From contig NZ_CP042856.1 of NCBI RefSeq assembly GCF_008001035.1, positions 1,922,001 through 1,986,000 on the forward strand: a DNA stretch of 64,000 bases, in the 5' to 3' direction. Position 1 is the stretch's first letter. The number at the start of each line of letters is the position of its first letter. Both the position numbers and the translations under genes were made by a program. Source of the DNA: Salinibacterium sp. dk2585 (GTDB lineage Bacteria; Actinomycetota; Actinomycetes; Actinomycetales; Microbacteriaceae). The notes beneath the pieces are model-generated. The model saw nothing but the letters and a program-made list of their open reading frames with translations, had not been told where the DNA came from and searched no databases. This document shows positions 27,374-36,454 of this stretch, in pieces.

Positions 27374-30338
27374 CTAAAGGCGGCTCCCGCAGCTGGACCC
27401 TCCCGGTCGTGCCGTCGGAGTCAAGGGCCCAGGCGCCTCCGGGACGAGCCGACAGCGGCGGGGGAAGGAGGGCCTGGCCGGAGACGAGGCGGAACTCGGA
27501 AACCGTGCATCGGTCGAACAGCACGGTGCCTTTCACACGAGCGCTCGGGAACGCTGACCATGCCGCCTGCCATTCCGCAGGATCCCCGAGGGCAAGCGGA
27601 TGCTTGCCCTGCGCCCAGAGGGCTGCCGCCTCCTGGGGGGAGCACAGGGCACGCCCGGCCGCTCGCGCCAGTCTCGCGATTGCCGACCGTCGCGTCGTGA
27701 TCACCGCGGCTACCCCACCGACCTCCCCGAGCTCGCATGGCGCGCGCGTGCGAGACGGCCGCGTGGCCTGCGCACTGGGCGCGAGGGCAAGCTGCACCTG
27801 CGCACCACGCCAGCGTCCACGCCCCGCCGGTGCCGAGCCGTCGTGATCGGCACCGTCGCCGCCCGCCATGACGTGCTCCTGCCGCGACGGGAGTCGCAGG
27901 AGCAACCGGGAGTCGAAGAGCGGCGCGAGGGACTGGATCGCGGAAGTCAGCCGCTGCGCCGCGACGGCACAGTGCGTCCCCGTCGCTGAGCCGTCGCGCA
28001 GCGCCATGGCCACAAGCTCGAGGAAGGCGGCCGCATGGCTGTCTGGAAAGCGGGCCACGAGCCCGTCGAGGTCGTCGATCACGAGGACCCGGTCCCCCTC
28101 GCCGCGGTGGTCCGCTGCCCCATCCCGGAGCGCGCTGAGTTGGTCCCACGCGGCTTCGACGTCGGACCCGATGCGCACGACCCGGAGTCCGGACTCCCTC
28201 GCGCCCGCGGCCAGGGCGGCGAGCGCCGCCGACTTTCCCGAGCCTCGCCCTCCGAGCACGAGCAGGTTGCCATGCTCAGCGGGACGCCACTCCGCGATGG
28301 GCTGGCGTTGCTCCTCCGGCAGGTCTGCGAGCCCGAACGGGATGGCCAGACCTGTCGAAGTGGTGGCTCCCTGCCTCATCGCCACATCGGCCCACAGGAT
28401 GCGCGCGGGGAGCGGAGGCAGCCACGGCCTGCGTGGCCGCGCCGCTCCCACCCACTGCTCACTGAGGCTGCGCACGAGGTCCTGCGACGCGAGCGCCACC
28501 TGCGTGAGCACCGGGTCACCGCCCGCAACGCTCACAAGGCATCGGCCAACCGGATGACGCGGCAGCGACGCGGCGGCATCCGTGCCGATCACGGCCACGC
28601 TGTCCTGGCTGTTGTTGACCCGGAGCGACAACCGCAGGGCGCAGTTGGCCATGATCGCATCGCGTACGACGCCGCCCGGCCGCTGCGTGCACAGGATCAG
28701 GTGCACCCCGAGGGAGCGCCCACGCGCGGCGATGTCCGCGAACACTGGCTGGAGTTCGGGAAAGTCGGCGACCATGGCGGCGAACTCGTCGACAACGACG
28801 ACAAGGCGCGGCAGCCCGACCCCGGGGGCGAGCTCGTCGATCGACCGGGCGCCCGTGCGCGCCAGCACGTGTTCGCGGTGCCTCACCTCGGCCCTCAGGC
28901 TCTGGAGGGCACGTTCGGCGGCCGCGTGGTCGAGGTCCGTGAGCAGGCCCACGCTGTGTGGCAGCGCGTCGACGTCCACGAAGCTGGAGCCGCCCTTGAA
29001 ATCGACGAGCAGGAAGGTGACCTCCTCCGGCGAACGATGGCGCGCCATCGACAGGATCCACCCGATGAGCAACTCGCTCTTGCCGCTGCCTGTCGTGCCA
29101 CCCACGACCGCATGCGGGCCATCCGCGACCAGGTCGATCGTGACACCGCCCGTCGCGCCCATGAGGAACGTCGCCGCGAGCGACCCTCGCCCGGTGCCGG
29201 GAGTCGACGTCGCCGTTGCTGTTGCCGCTTCCCACAGCGCAGCGAGTTCGACGGAATCCGGCACCGCTCCTCCGCCGACCGAGAGGCCCTCCTCCACGGC
29301 GGCCGCCATGAGCGTCGCGGCGAAGCGCGCGGCATCGACCGCCGAGACGAAGTCGGCCCTTAGGCTGCGCGGCACGAGGGGCACCCCGTCGGCGTTCGAG
29401 ACTCCGAGCTGCGGATGCCGCAGCATCCGGAGCTCGCCGCCCGAGACCTCGACGCCGACGCGGCATTCGCGCGGAAGCTGCTCGATCGAGTCGGCGACGA
29501 CGACGGGAACGCGGATGGGCGCGTCGCCGGGCCGCTCCGAGGAGCCGAGGAAATCGAGCCGCAGCCCGTCGTGGTCATCGCTCGCGACGAAATGCGGGAG
29601 GGCACGGTGCCACGCCTCGAAACCACCACGGAGCTCGAAGTGCGACGGCGGCAGCGAATCGGCCAACTGCACGGCGACCGCGCGCGCAACCGCGAGGGCC
29701 GGCACACGAGAGCCACAGATGCCGATGCCAAGCCGCGCATCAACCGAGACCGGCGCACCCTGCAGCCGCGCGGCCTCCTCGCGGAGCGATGCGAGCGCTA
29801 GTTTGCCCTCATCGTTCGGGTCGCGTGCCCTGTCACGCCGCCGGCGCAGCCTCCCTCGCTCGACTCGCGCGTGCTGCGGCCCCGCAGTCAAGCCCGGGGA
29901 CTCACCCGTCACGCGGATGCCGCTCGCCCGTTCCCCGAAACCAAGGACGACGGGCACGTCCCCCGTGGCCAGACGCCAGCGCTCGGCGTCATGCAGCGCG
30001 GCAGGAAGCAGCGAACTCGCGGCACGCAGGCTTCGCCGCAGGCCATCGCGGAGCCTGTCGTGCTCGACCAGGATGCGCTGGCTCGTCGCCGCGACATCCG
30101 CTTCGAATCGACGCAACTCCCGGCGAAGTCGCCGCCGGCCCTGCACCCGCGCATCGACGAGGCTGCCGAGCGCCACGAGGGGCCCCAGCACGGCGAACAT
30201 GAGAGCGAAGGGCGAGCGTGTGAAGAACCAGAGCGCGAGCGAGGCGACGACAGGAGCAAGTGTCGCGAGCACCGGGAAGGTGTAGGGCTCGGGAGGCTGC
30301 GGCGGGCGCGGCAGGGCAATATCTCGGGGTTCGATCAC
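27354..30338 (-). CDS. FtsK/SpoIIIE-type ATPase, EccC/EssC-like
   Basis: 994 residues from GTG at 30338. Two hydrophobic segments near residues 20-60 anchor it in the membrane, followed by a coiled, Arg-rich region. First FtsK-type ATPase domain: Walker A GGTTGSGKS near residue 411 and Walker B VVVVDEFAAM near 515. Second, weaker domain: Walker A GGRGSGKSAAL near 695 and VLVIDDLDGL near 755. The layout (N-terminal helices, tandem ATPases, conserved LVDFKGGSSF) is that of type VII secretion motor proteins EccC/EssC rather than chromosomal FtsK. EssC usually has three ATPase domains and N-terminal FHA domains; here FHA is a separate neighbouring protein. No WXG100 substrate gene is nearby. Confidence 0.85.
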   Translation of the reverse strand: MIEPRDIALPRPPQPPEPYTFPVLATLAPVVASLALWFFTRSPFALMFAVLGPLVALGSLVDARVQGRRRLRRELRRFEADVAATSQRILVEHDRLRDGLRRSLRAASSLLPAALHDAERWRLATGDVPVVLGFGERASGIRVTGESPGLTAGPQHARVERGRLRRRRDRARDPNDEGKLALASLREEAARLQGAPVSVDARLGIGICGSRVPALAVARAVAVQLADSLPPSHFELRGGFEAWHRALPHFVASDDHDGLRLDFLGSSERPGDAPIRVPVVVADSIEQLPRECRVGVEVSGGELRMLRHPQLGVSNADGVPLVPRSLRADFVSAVDAARFAATLMAAAVEEGLSVGGGAVPDSVELAALWEAATATATSTPGTGRGSLAATFLMGATGGVTIDLVADGPHAVVGGTTGSGKSELLIGWILSMARHRSPEEVTFLLVDFKGGSSFVDVDALPHSVGLLTDLDHAAAERALQSLRAEVRHREHVLARTGARSIDELAPGVGLPRLVVVVDEFAAMVADFPELQPVFADIAARGRSLGVHLILCTQRPGGVVRDAIMANCALRLSLRVNNSQDSVAVIGTDAAASLPRHPVGRCLVSVAGGDPVLTQVALASQDLVRSLSEQWVGAARPRRPWLPPLPARILWADVAMRQGATTSTGLAIPFGLADLPEEQRQPIAEWRPAEHGNLLVLGGRGSGKSAALAALAAGARESGLRVVRIGSDVEAAWDQLSALRDGAADHRGEGDRVLVIDDLDGLVARFPDSHAAAFLELVAMALRDGSATGTHCAVAAQRLTSAIQSLAPLFDSRLLLRLPSRQEHVMAGGDGADHDGSAPAGRGRWRGAQVQLALAPSAQATRPSRTRAPCELGEVGGVAAVITTRRSAIARLARAAGRALCSPQEAAALWAQGKHPLALGDPAEWQAAWSAFPSARVKGTVLFDRCTVSEFRLVSGQALLPPPLSARPGGAWALDSDGTTGRVQLREPPLVDKVND

Positions 30339-30429
30339 CCCACGAGCACAGCAGTCGCGTCGGCGCTCGAGGACCCGCTCGGGGCAGCTCGTGGAGCGGA
30401 GCCGCGGATGCGCGTAGTGGAGGAGCGAA

Positions 30430-31653
30430 TCAGCTCACGACGAAAAACTGCTCGCCGATCTCGACGCGGCTGCCGCGCACGACCCGGTAGCGCTTGTCTG
30501 CCTCGCAGCGCCGCGGGTCGGCATCCGGTTCCTTGAGCACGGTGCCGTTGCCGGAGAAGCGGTCCTTGATCCAGAAGACCCCCGCCTCCTGGCCGAACTC
30601 GAGGTGCGTCTTCGACACCGAGCGCCCCGTATCGAGCACGCGGACGAGCTGGTCGAAGAACTCCCCCGGCTCGGGGCGCGGATTGCGGCCCACGAGGCCG
30701 GTGCCATAGACGGTCACGCTCTCGCCCGTGCTGAACTGCAGCACGAATCGCTCCCCGCCTCGGCGGTGCACGATGCGGGTCGCCTCGACGTCTTCATCGT
30801 CCGTGTCGGACGGGACTGCCGGTCGCCGGGATGCCACGGGGCTCACCTGGGGAGGAGCGACAGGAGGGCTCGAGACGATCGGGGCCGGTTCCTCACCAGG
30901 CGACGGGACGGTTGGAGCCACCGGGCTCGCGTCCTCGGGCGGCCGGGCAGAGGAGCGTTCCGCATCCGCAGCACTCGCGGGAGCCGAGCTCTCCTCCACG
31001 GGCGGCGACGGCACGGCATCCTCCACCTGCTTTGGCGGCGCACCGGGCGGCGACTGCACGAAGACCGGCATGGTCGGGAGAGGAATCGCAGCGGCTGCTG
31101 CGCCGGGAGCCACGAGTTGGGGTGAGGTGCTGGGCGGCGCGCTCGGGGCAGCTGGCGCCTGCTCGGCGCGACGCGTGTCGATGACCCCCGTGAAGGCGGC
31201 GGTCACGGACTTCGAGACAGAGCCGCATTCCCCACAGAAGATGTCGCCGGGGCCCATCTGGCTGCCGCACTGCTGGCAGGTGAGCGGGTTCCTTACGACG
31301 GGCGTGGAAGCGGGGGCCTTCGGCTCGGGTCGGGCATCGCCCGTCACCTCGTCGGGTGCCGCCTGGGTCGCAGCATCCGCGGCCGCCGATGCGGCATCGA
31401 CGGCCGCATCCGCCTCGGCGGTGAGGGACCACCCCTGACTCTCGGATGCGGCGTCACGCTGGGGCGTGGGCGGCGGCGGCACGAGGCCGTCTTCTCCTGT
31501 GGGCGTCACCGACTGCACGGCGGGAGCCTGAGCCGATCTTTCGGCCACCGGCGGCGGCGTGATCGTGTCAGCGGGGGCGCTGACACGGCGGCCACACTCG
31601 CCACAGAAGATCGCCCCGCGCGGCAGCGCGGTGCCGCAGTGATTGCACGTCAT
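30430..31653 (-). CDS. Double zinc-ribbon / FHA domain protein
   Basis: 407 residues. Residues 3-20 are a zinc ribbon (C3-x2-C6 and C17-x2-C20); a second copy lies near residues 125-145 (CQQCG, FCGECG). The middle is long, Pro/Ala/Ser-rich and disordered. The last ~90 residues are an FHA phosphopeptide-binding domain (VGRNPRPEPGE, SVSKTHLEF, SGNGTVL). Just before it, DEDVEATRIVHRR has the acidic-Thr form of a kinase site. Overlaps the preceding gene by 4 bp; 91 bp separate it from the FtsK-like gene. Probably a cytoplasmic adaptor linking kinase signalling to the locus. Confidence 0.88.
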   Translation of the reverse strand: MTCNHCGTALPRGAIFCGECGRRVSAPADTITPPPVAERSAQAPAVQSVTPTGEDGLVPPPPTPQRDAASESQGWSLTAEADAAVDAASAAADAATQAAPDEVTGDARPEPKAPASTPVVRNPLTCQQCGSQMGPGDIFCGECGSVSKSVTAAFTGVIDTRRAEQAPAAPSAPPSTSPQLVAPGAAAAAIPLPTMPVFVQSPPGAPPKQVEDAVPSPPVEESSAPASAADAERSSARPPEDASPVAPTVPSPGEEPAPIVSSPPVAPPQVSPVASRRPAVPSDTDDEDVEATRIVHRRGGERFVLQFSTGESVTVYGTGLVGRNPRPEPGEFFDQLVRVLDTGRSVSKTHLEFGQEAGVFWIKDRFSGNGTVLKEPDADPRRCEADKRYRVVRGSRVEIGEQFFVVS

Positions 31654-33959
31654 GTGGGGCGTCTCTCTCGGGAAAACAACTCCTTGAGACTATAGCCAGC
31701 GAGCGATCGGAGCGAGATGGTCGCCTTGAGCCGCTCCCAGCGGGTGCGGGACGAGGCGATCCCCTCCTCGAGGTCGCGGACCGCGAGCCACACCTGCCTC
31801 GCTTCGTCGTCGTCCACTCGCTCGGGCGCGAACACGGCACGGTCGGCGACGGATGCCAGCACCAGCGGCTGCACTCCGCCGACGACCTCGGCCACCTCGC
31901 TGCGGGTCGCGGCCTTCGGCACGGCATAGCCGTAGTCGACGACGATGTCCTCGAACTCGCGCCAGCCGCCGCTGACGCGCGCCGCGGCGGATGCGGCCCG
32001 GTGGCGCAGGTACCGGCGGCGTGCCTTCGCCATGAGGACGGCGAGGAATGGGGAGAGCAGGATGAGCAGGATGCCAGCGACCCACGCGAGCACCTTGAGC
32101 GCGGCGAGGAGGACGGCCATGAGGGGGTCCTCGGCGGGGTCGTCGTCGGGGTTGGCCTCGAGGGGCACCTGGTCGCGGCGCGGGTCTGGTTCGACGGCGG
32201 GCGGTGGCACGGGACTCTGCGGCCGCGCGACGACGGCCGGCTCCTCTGGCTCCTCGTCCGGGATCTCCCGCACGGGCGGCGTCGGATCAATCGCGACCCA
32301 GCCGTACTGGGCGGTGTCGACCTCGATCCAGGCCGAGACATCCGAGCCCCGCACGATGGTCGCGTCCTCGCCGCTCCCCTCGGGGGCGAAGCCGAAGACG
32401 ACCCGCGACGGGAAGCCGATGGCGCGGGCCATGAGCGCGGCCGCGACGGAGTACTGCTCCTCGTCGCCGATCATGCGCGGCTCGGCGAGGAGTTCCTGGA
32501 TGCGGTCGACGCCGTGACCGGACCTGCTGAACGGTTCATCGTCGGCGACACCGTGGCTCACATAGCCCTCCGCCGCGAGGGCGTCGAGCATGGCGTCGAG
32601 TCGCGCGCCGGCCGACTCGGCATCGCGTACCCAGTTGTCGAGCACGACCGTCAGCTCTTCCGGTACGACGGCCGCCTCGGGCACGGCTGCCGTGCCCGGC
32701 GTGAGGCGGCTGAGGTCATCGGGCTCGCCCGGCAGCCGGACAGCAAGCTGGTAGCGGTCACCGGTATCCAGCCCCTCGAGCACAACCCCCGAGCGTCCCG
32801 TCTCATTGAAGAAGAAGGAGTCGCGCAGTCCGGCCGCGTTGCTTCCGCCGAACTCGATCGAGGTGAGCAGGCCGACGGTGGGAACCCAGATGCCCCGATA
32901 CCCGCTGACTTGCACATCCACGCTCGCCGCCTCACCCGTCGAGGCGTCTCGCGGGATCGCCGTGGGGAGCCGCGTGAAGGAGCCGGACTCGCTCGTCACG
33001 GCATCGCTTCCGACGCTGAAGACGACACCGTCGTAGGTGTCGAGGGTCGCGAGGCGGATGCGCGCGCCCTCCGGCAGGTTCGTGACGGAGAACATGGCCG
33101 AGTCGGCGAGCGCCGGCTGGTGGTACTTGCGGAGCGCGCTGAGCGGGCTCGCGTGTGCCCGCGGGTCGAAGGGACGCTCGACGATGTCGCGGAACACCGC
33201 GCGCTCCCCCTCGGGAGACGAGACGGCGGCCGAGGTGCCGCCGATGGTGACGGCGAGGGCGGAGATGACGATGGCGGATGCCGCGGTGCGCAGTGCTGCG
33301 AGGGTCTCGAGTGAGCCGCTTCCCCGCGTCGTTGAGGAGGCGAGCGCGCGGATGCCCTCGCGGCGTCGGTACCATCGCCGCCAACTCAGCCAGCCGAGCA
33401 CGACGACGAGGTAGAGGAGTGTCAAGGCGACCGCTGCGGGGGCAGTTCGTGGGCCGAAGGCGAGGCCGAGCACGAGCACGAGGGTCGGCGCGAGCGCGGC
33501 GAACTCTCCCCACTCGAACCTGACGGCGACCGTCACCGCGATGACGACCGTGACGAGGAGGATCAGGAAGGCCGGCACGAGGAGCGACTGGTATGCCCCG
33601 ACCGGCAGTGCGATCGTGAGGATCTGCCTCCAGCCCAGGGCCGCGGCCCTCACGAGTTCGAGCAGCCCCTCCCCCGTCGGAAGGACGCCGAAGAGCGCGC
33701 TCGAGGGAATCGCGACGGGCACTCCCAGTAGGAGATATGCGAGCACTGTCGCCACCACGAGCACGGGGCCGGGCCACCGGAATCGCGCCCCGAGGAGCGC
33801 GATGACAGTCGCGGCGAGGATCGTGACCGCCGCCATGATGAGGAACTGCTGGTGCTGGTAGATCGGCCAGAATGCCGCCGCGGCGATGACCGTCGCAAGG
33901 ATGGCGAAGGTCGTCGACGTCGCGACGAATGCTGTCGAGTTCTGGCCGCGCTTCATCAT
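31650..33959 (-). CDS. Transglutaminase-fold membrane protein (TgpA-like), catalytic Cys and His lost
   Basis: 769 residues. Several membrane helices in the first ~260 residues, an external region (~270-590), one more helix near 635-655 and a cytoplasmic tail: the TgpA layout (DUF3488 + transglutaminase core). The core motif, normally GDCEQF/Y, reads GDEEQYSV, so Glu500 stands where the catalytic Cys should be; the usual HAWVEV reads SAWIEV, with Ser542 in place of His. The third position, Asp558 in AIDPTPP, is kept. The rest of the fold (ALMARAIGFPSRVVFGF) is well conserved, so this is a pseudoenzyme, not a decayed gene. Coupled to the DUF58 gene by a 4-bp overlap. Confidence 0.88.
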   Translation of the reverse strand: MMKRGQNSTAFVATSTTFAILATVIAAAAFWPIYQHQQFLIMAAVTILAATVIALLGARFRWPGPVLVVATVLAYLLLGVPVAIPSSALFGVLPTGEGLLELVRAAALGWRQILTIALPVGAYQSLLVPAFLILLVTVVIAVTVAVRFEWGEFAALAPTLVLVLGLAFGPRTAPAAVALTLLYLVVVLGWLSWRRWYRRREGIRALASSTTRGSGSLETLAALRTAASAIVISALAVTIGGTSAAVSSPEGERAVFRDIVERPFDPRAHASPLSALRKYHQPALADSAMFSVTNLPEGARIRLATLDTYDGVVFSVGSDAVTSESGSFTRLPTAIPRDASTGEAASVDVQVSGYRGIWVPTVGLLTSIEFGGSNAAGLRDSFFFNETGRSGVVLEGLDTGDRYQLAVRLPGEPDDLSRLTPGTAAVPEAAVVPEELTVVLDNWVRDAESAGARLDAMLDALAAEGYVSHGVADDEPFSRSGHGVDRIQELLAEPRMIGDEEQYSVAAALMARAIGFPSRVVFGFAPEGSGEDATIVRGSDVSAWIEVDTAQYGWVAIDPTPPVREIPDEEPEEPAVVARPQSPVPPPAVEPDPRRDQVPLEANPDDDPAEDPLMAVLLAALKVLAWVAGILLILLSPFLAVLMAKARRRYLRHRAASAAARVSGGWREFEDIVVDYGYAVPKAATRSEVAEVVGGVQPLVLASVADRAVFAPERVDDDEARQVWLAVRDLEEGIASSRTRWERLKATISLRSLAGYSLKELFSRERRPT

Positions 33960-35440
33960 GCTGCCGCCGACCTCGCAAGGCTGCGTTTGAGGTCTTCCAG
34001 GTATCCGATCGTCAGCACACTGAGTCCCGGCACCCGCCGAAGCCCGGGGACGGTCTCGGGGTCGCAGACGATCGCCACGACCTCGACCCCCGGCGGGAAC
34101 CGTGTCGACGCAGTGCGAAGCTCACCCGGCGTGGGCACAGAACCGCAGATCAGGAATGCGACAGACACGCCCGCGACCTGGTCGGCGGCGACGCGCGCGA
34201 TGTCGACAAGGCCGAGGGATGCCGCGTCCCGCTCGACGAGGGCGAGGTCATCGAGCAGGCGCCCCGGGTTGAGGGTACTGAGCGAGCGCACCGCGAAGAC
34301 CTTCTGTTTGGCGAACTCAGGGGTCGTGGCCCCAACGACGACCGAGATGTTGCGCACGTCGCGGATGGCACGGATGCCGAGCGAACCCGCGACACTCACG
34401 GCCATCTCGAACTCCTCATCGTTGGCGTAGTCGCGCTCGGCGAGGCTGAGGGCGATGACGAGGTGACTTCGGCGAGTCTCCTCGAACTGCCGCACCATGT
34501 GCGTTCCGGTCTTGGCCGTGCTCTTCCAGTGGATGTAGCGCCGCTCATCCCCCGGCGCGTATTCGCGAAGTGCGTGGAACGATACGTCGCTGTTCGTAAC
34601 GTCCCGAGTGGGGTTGCCCTCGAGGTCGCGGATCATGCCCGTGCTCGTGCTCGGGATCGCGGTGGTGCGCGGATGCACATAGAGCTCATGCACATCGGTC
34701 CACGAGATCTCGCGGCGCACGAGCCCGATGGGGTCTGCGCGCACGGTGCGCACGGGGCCCACGGGAAGCCTTCCCCGGCGGGCGGTTGGGATCGCGAACT
34801 TGTGCTCGAAGCGCTCGCCCGACGACAGGCCGGGGAGGGCGAACTCGGCGAGCCCGGGGCCAATCGGCACCTCCGCCTTGACACCGAACGCTCGGCGGCG
34901 ACTGGGGTTGTCGATCGTGAGGCGCGCGGAGGCGGGGTCGCCGACCACGACGCGGCTGTGCGGAATCGAGAGCTCGATCGTGAAGGCGTTGCGGCCGACG
35001 AGGTAGATGACGGCGATCAGCACGAGCACGAGCGCGCTGTAGGCGACCGCGAGCAGTTCGGGCCATCGGAGCACGTGGCCGAAGACGAAGGCTGCAACCG
35101 TCACGATCGCGAGGCTCCACCCGAGCGGCGTCACGACGGCGCCCACGCGGGCGGCGATTGCGCCGATCCATCCGCTCACGCTCCTGAGGGCACGCACGAC
35201 CACGACAATGAGGTCGGCGAGGATGCCGTCGCGGTTGCCCACGAGTCGCGAGCGGGTATTGGTCACCGTGTTGGCGGTCGTGCCGAGCCCCTCGGGGCGT
35301 CGTGTCGCGCTCGTGACACTCGTGCGCGTCCTTGCGCGCGCGGCACTCCGCGTCAGCGCGGTGCGCGACGCCCCCGGCTTGAGCGCGCCGGGACGCGTCG
35401 CGGGCCGGGACTCGTCGCTCGCTCGGCGTCCGGGCGTCAC
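33956..35440 (-). CDS. DUF58 (VWA-like) membrane protein
   Basis: 494 residues. About 90 basic, disordered residues, then two membrane helices (~105-155), then a beta-rich region and the DUF58 core with its signature LREYAPGDERRYIHWKSTAKTG in two parts near residue 310, followed by a von Willebrand A-like fold. DUF58 proteins are nearly always paired with MoxR AAA+ ATPases and TgpA-like proteins, as here, and are thought to act in protein or complex maturation. Four-bp overlaps on both sides indicate strict co-expression. GTG or ATG at 35440; the basic N-terminal extension could be trimmed by a later start. Confidence 0.88.
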   Translation of the reverse strand: MTPGRRASDESRPATRPGALKPGASRTALTRSAARARTRTSVTSATRRPEGLGTTANTVTNTRSRLVGNRDGILADLIVVVVRALRSVSGWIGAIAARVGAVVTPLGWSLAIVTVAAFVFGHVLRWPELLAVAYSALVLVLIAVIYLVGRNAFTIELSIPHSRVVVGDPASARLTIDNPSRRRAFGVKAEVPIGPGLAEFALPGLSSGERFEHKFAIPTARRGRLPVGPVRTVRADPIGLVRREISWTDVHELYVHPRTTAIPSTSTGMIRDLEGNPTRDVTNSDVSFHALREYAPGDERRYIHWKSTAKTGTHMVRQFEETRRSHLVIALSLAERDYANDEEFEMAVSVAGSLGIRAIRDVRNISVVVGATTPEFAKQKVFAVRSLSTLNPGRLLDDLALVERDAASLGLVDIARVAADQVAGVSVAFLICGSVPTPGELRTASTRFPPGVEVVAIVCDPETVPGLRRVPGLSVLTIGYLEDLKRSLARSAAA

Positions 35441-36408
35441 ACGGCCTGCCTGTCGCTGGGTGGCGAGGTCTCCATGAGGATCTGGCTCATGACACTCGAG
35501 GGGGTGACCCCGTCGAACTCGGCTTCGGGGTCGAGCACGAGTCGGTGCGCGAGCACGGGCTCGGCGAGTGCCTTGATGTCATCGGGGATCACGTAGTGCC
35601 TCGCTGCGGCGGCCGCGAGCGTCTTCGCGGCACGGATGAGCGCGAGGGCGCCGCGCACGCTCGCGCCGAGCCGCACCTCGTCGGCCGAGCGGGTGGCGTC
35701 GACGAGGCGCGAGACGTAGTCGTTGACGGACGGGTCGACGTGCACCGTGCGGGCGAGCGCCGCCATCTCGACGATCGTCGCGGCGGGAACTATGGCAGGC
35801 ACGACCGTGTCGTGCGCCTTGACGCCGGCCCCCTCGAGGATGCGAAGCGTCGAGGCGTGGTCTGGGTAGCCGATCGAGGTCTTCATGAGGAAGCGGTCAA
35901 GCTGCGCTTCCGGCAGTCGGTAGGTGCCCGCCTGCTCGACGGGGTTCTGCGTCGCGATGACCATGAAGGGCGCGCCGACCGGATGCGTGACGCCGTCGAC
36001 GGTGACGCGTCCCTCCTCCATGACCTCGAGGAGTGCCGCCTGGGTCTTCGGGCTCGCCCGGTTGATCTCGTCGGCCAGCACGATGTTGGCGAAGATGGGC
36101 CCCCGGTGGAACTCGAAGTCGCCTGAGCGCTGGTCGTAGATGCTCACGCCCGTGATGTCACCGGGGAGGAGGTCGGGCGTGAACTGCACCCGGTTGCTGC
36201 TGCCCTGCACACTCTGCGCGATCGCGCGGGCCAGGGAGGTCTTGCCCGTGCCGGGGAAGTCCTCGAGCAGGAGGTGGCCCTCGCTGAGGAGCGAGGTGAA
36301 GGAGAGCTTGATCACGAAGGTCTTGCCGAGCAGCACCTGCTCGACGTTGGAGACGAGCCGATTGAAGATGTCGGAGAACCAGGCGGCCTGCTCGGGTGTC
36401 ATTGTCAT
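35437..36408 (-). CDS. MoxR-family AAA+ ATPase
   Basis: 323 residues from ATG at 36408; a second ATG two codons on is equally possible and the longer frame to 36744 lacks signal. Walker A EDFPGTGKTSLARA, Walker B IVLADEINRASPKTQAALLEVMEE, sensor-1 VIATQNPVEQAGTYRLPEAQLDRF in two parts, and the C-terminal lid. MoxR proteins act as chaperones that activate or assemble VWA-type partners. It lies 46 bp after the giant surface protein gene and overlaps the DUF58 gene by 4 bp. Confidence 0.95.
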   Translation of the reverse strand: MTMTPEQAAWFSDIFNRLVSNVEQVLLGKTFVIKLSFTSLLSEGHLLLEDFPGTGKTSLARAIAQSVQGSSNRVQFTPDLLPGDITGVSIYDQRSGDFEFHRGPIFANIVLADEINRASPKTQAALLEVMEEGRVTVDGVTHPVGAPFMVIATQNPVEQAGTYRLPEAQLDRFLMKTSIGYPDHASTLRILEGAGVKAHDTVVPAIVPAATIVEMAALARTVHVDPSVNDYVSRLVDATRSADEVRLGASVRGALALIRAAKTLAAAAARHYVIPDDIKALAEPVLAHRLVLDPEAEFDGVTPSSVMSQILMETSPPSDRQAV

Positions 36409-36454
36409 GCTGTTGCCTCTCGTCGTGCCGTGGTCACTCGCGCCGTACTCGATG

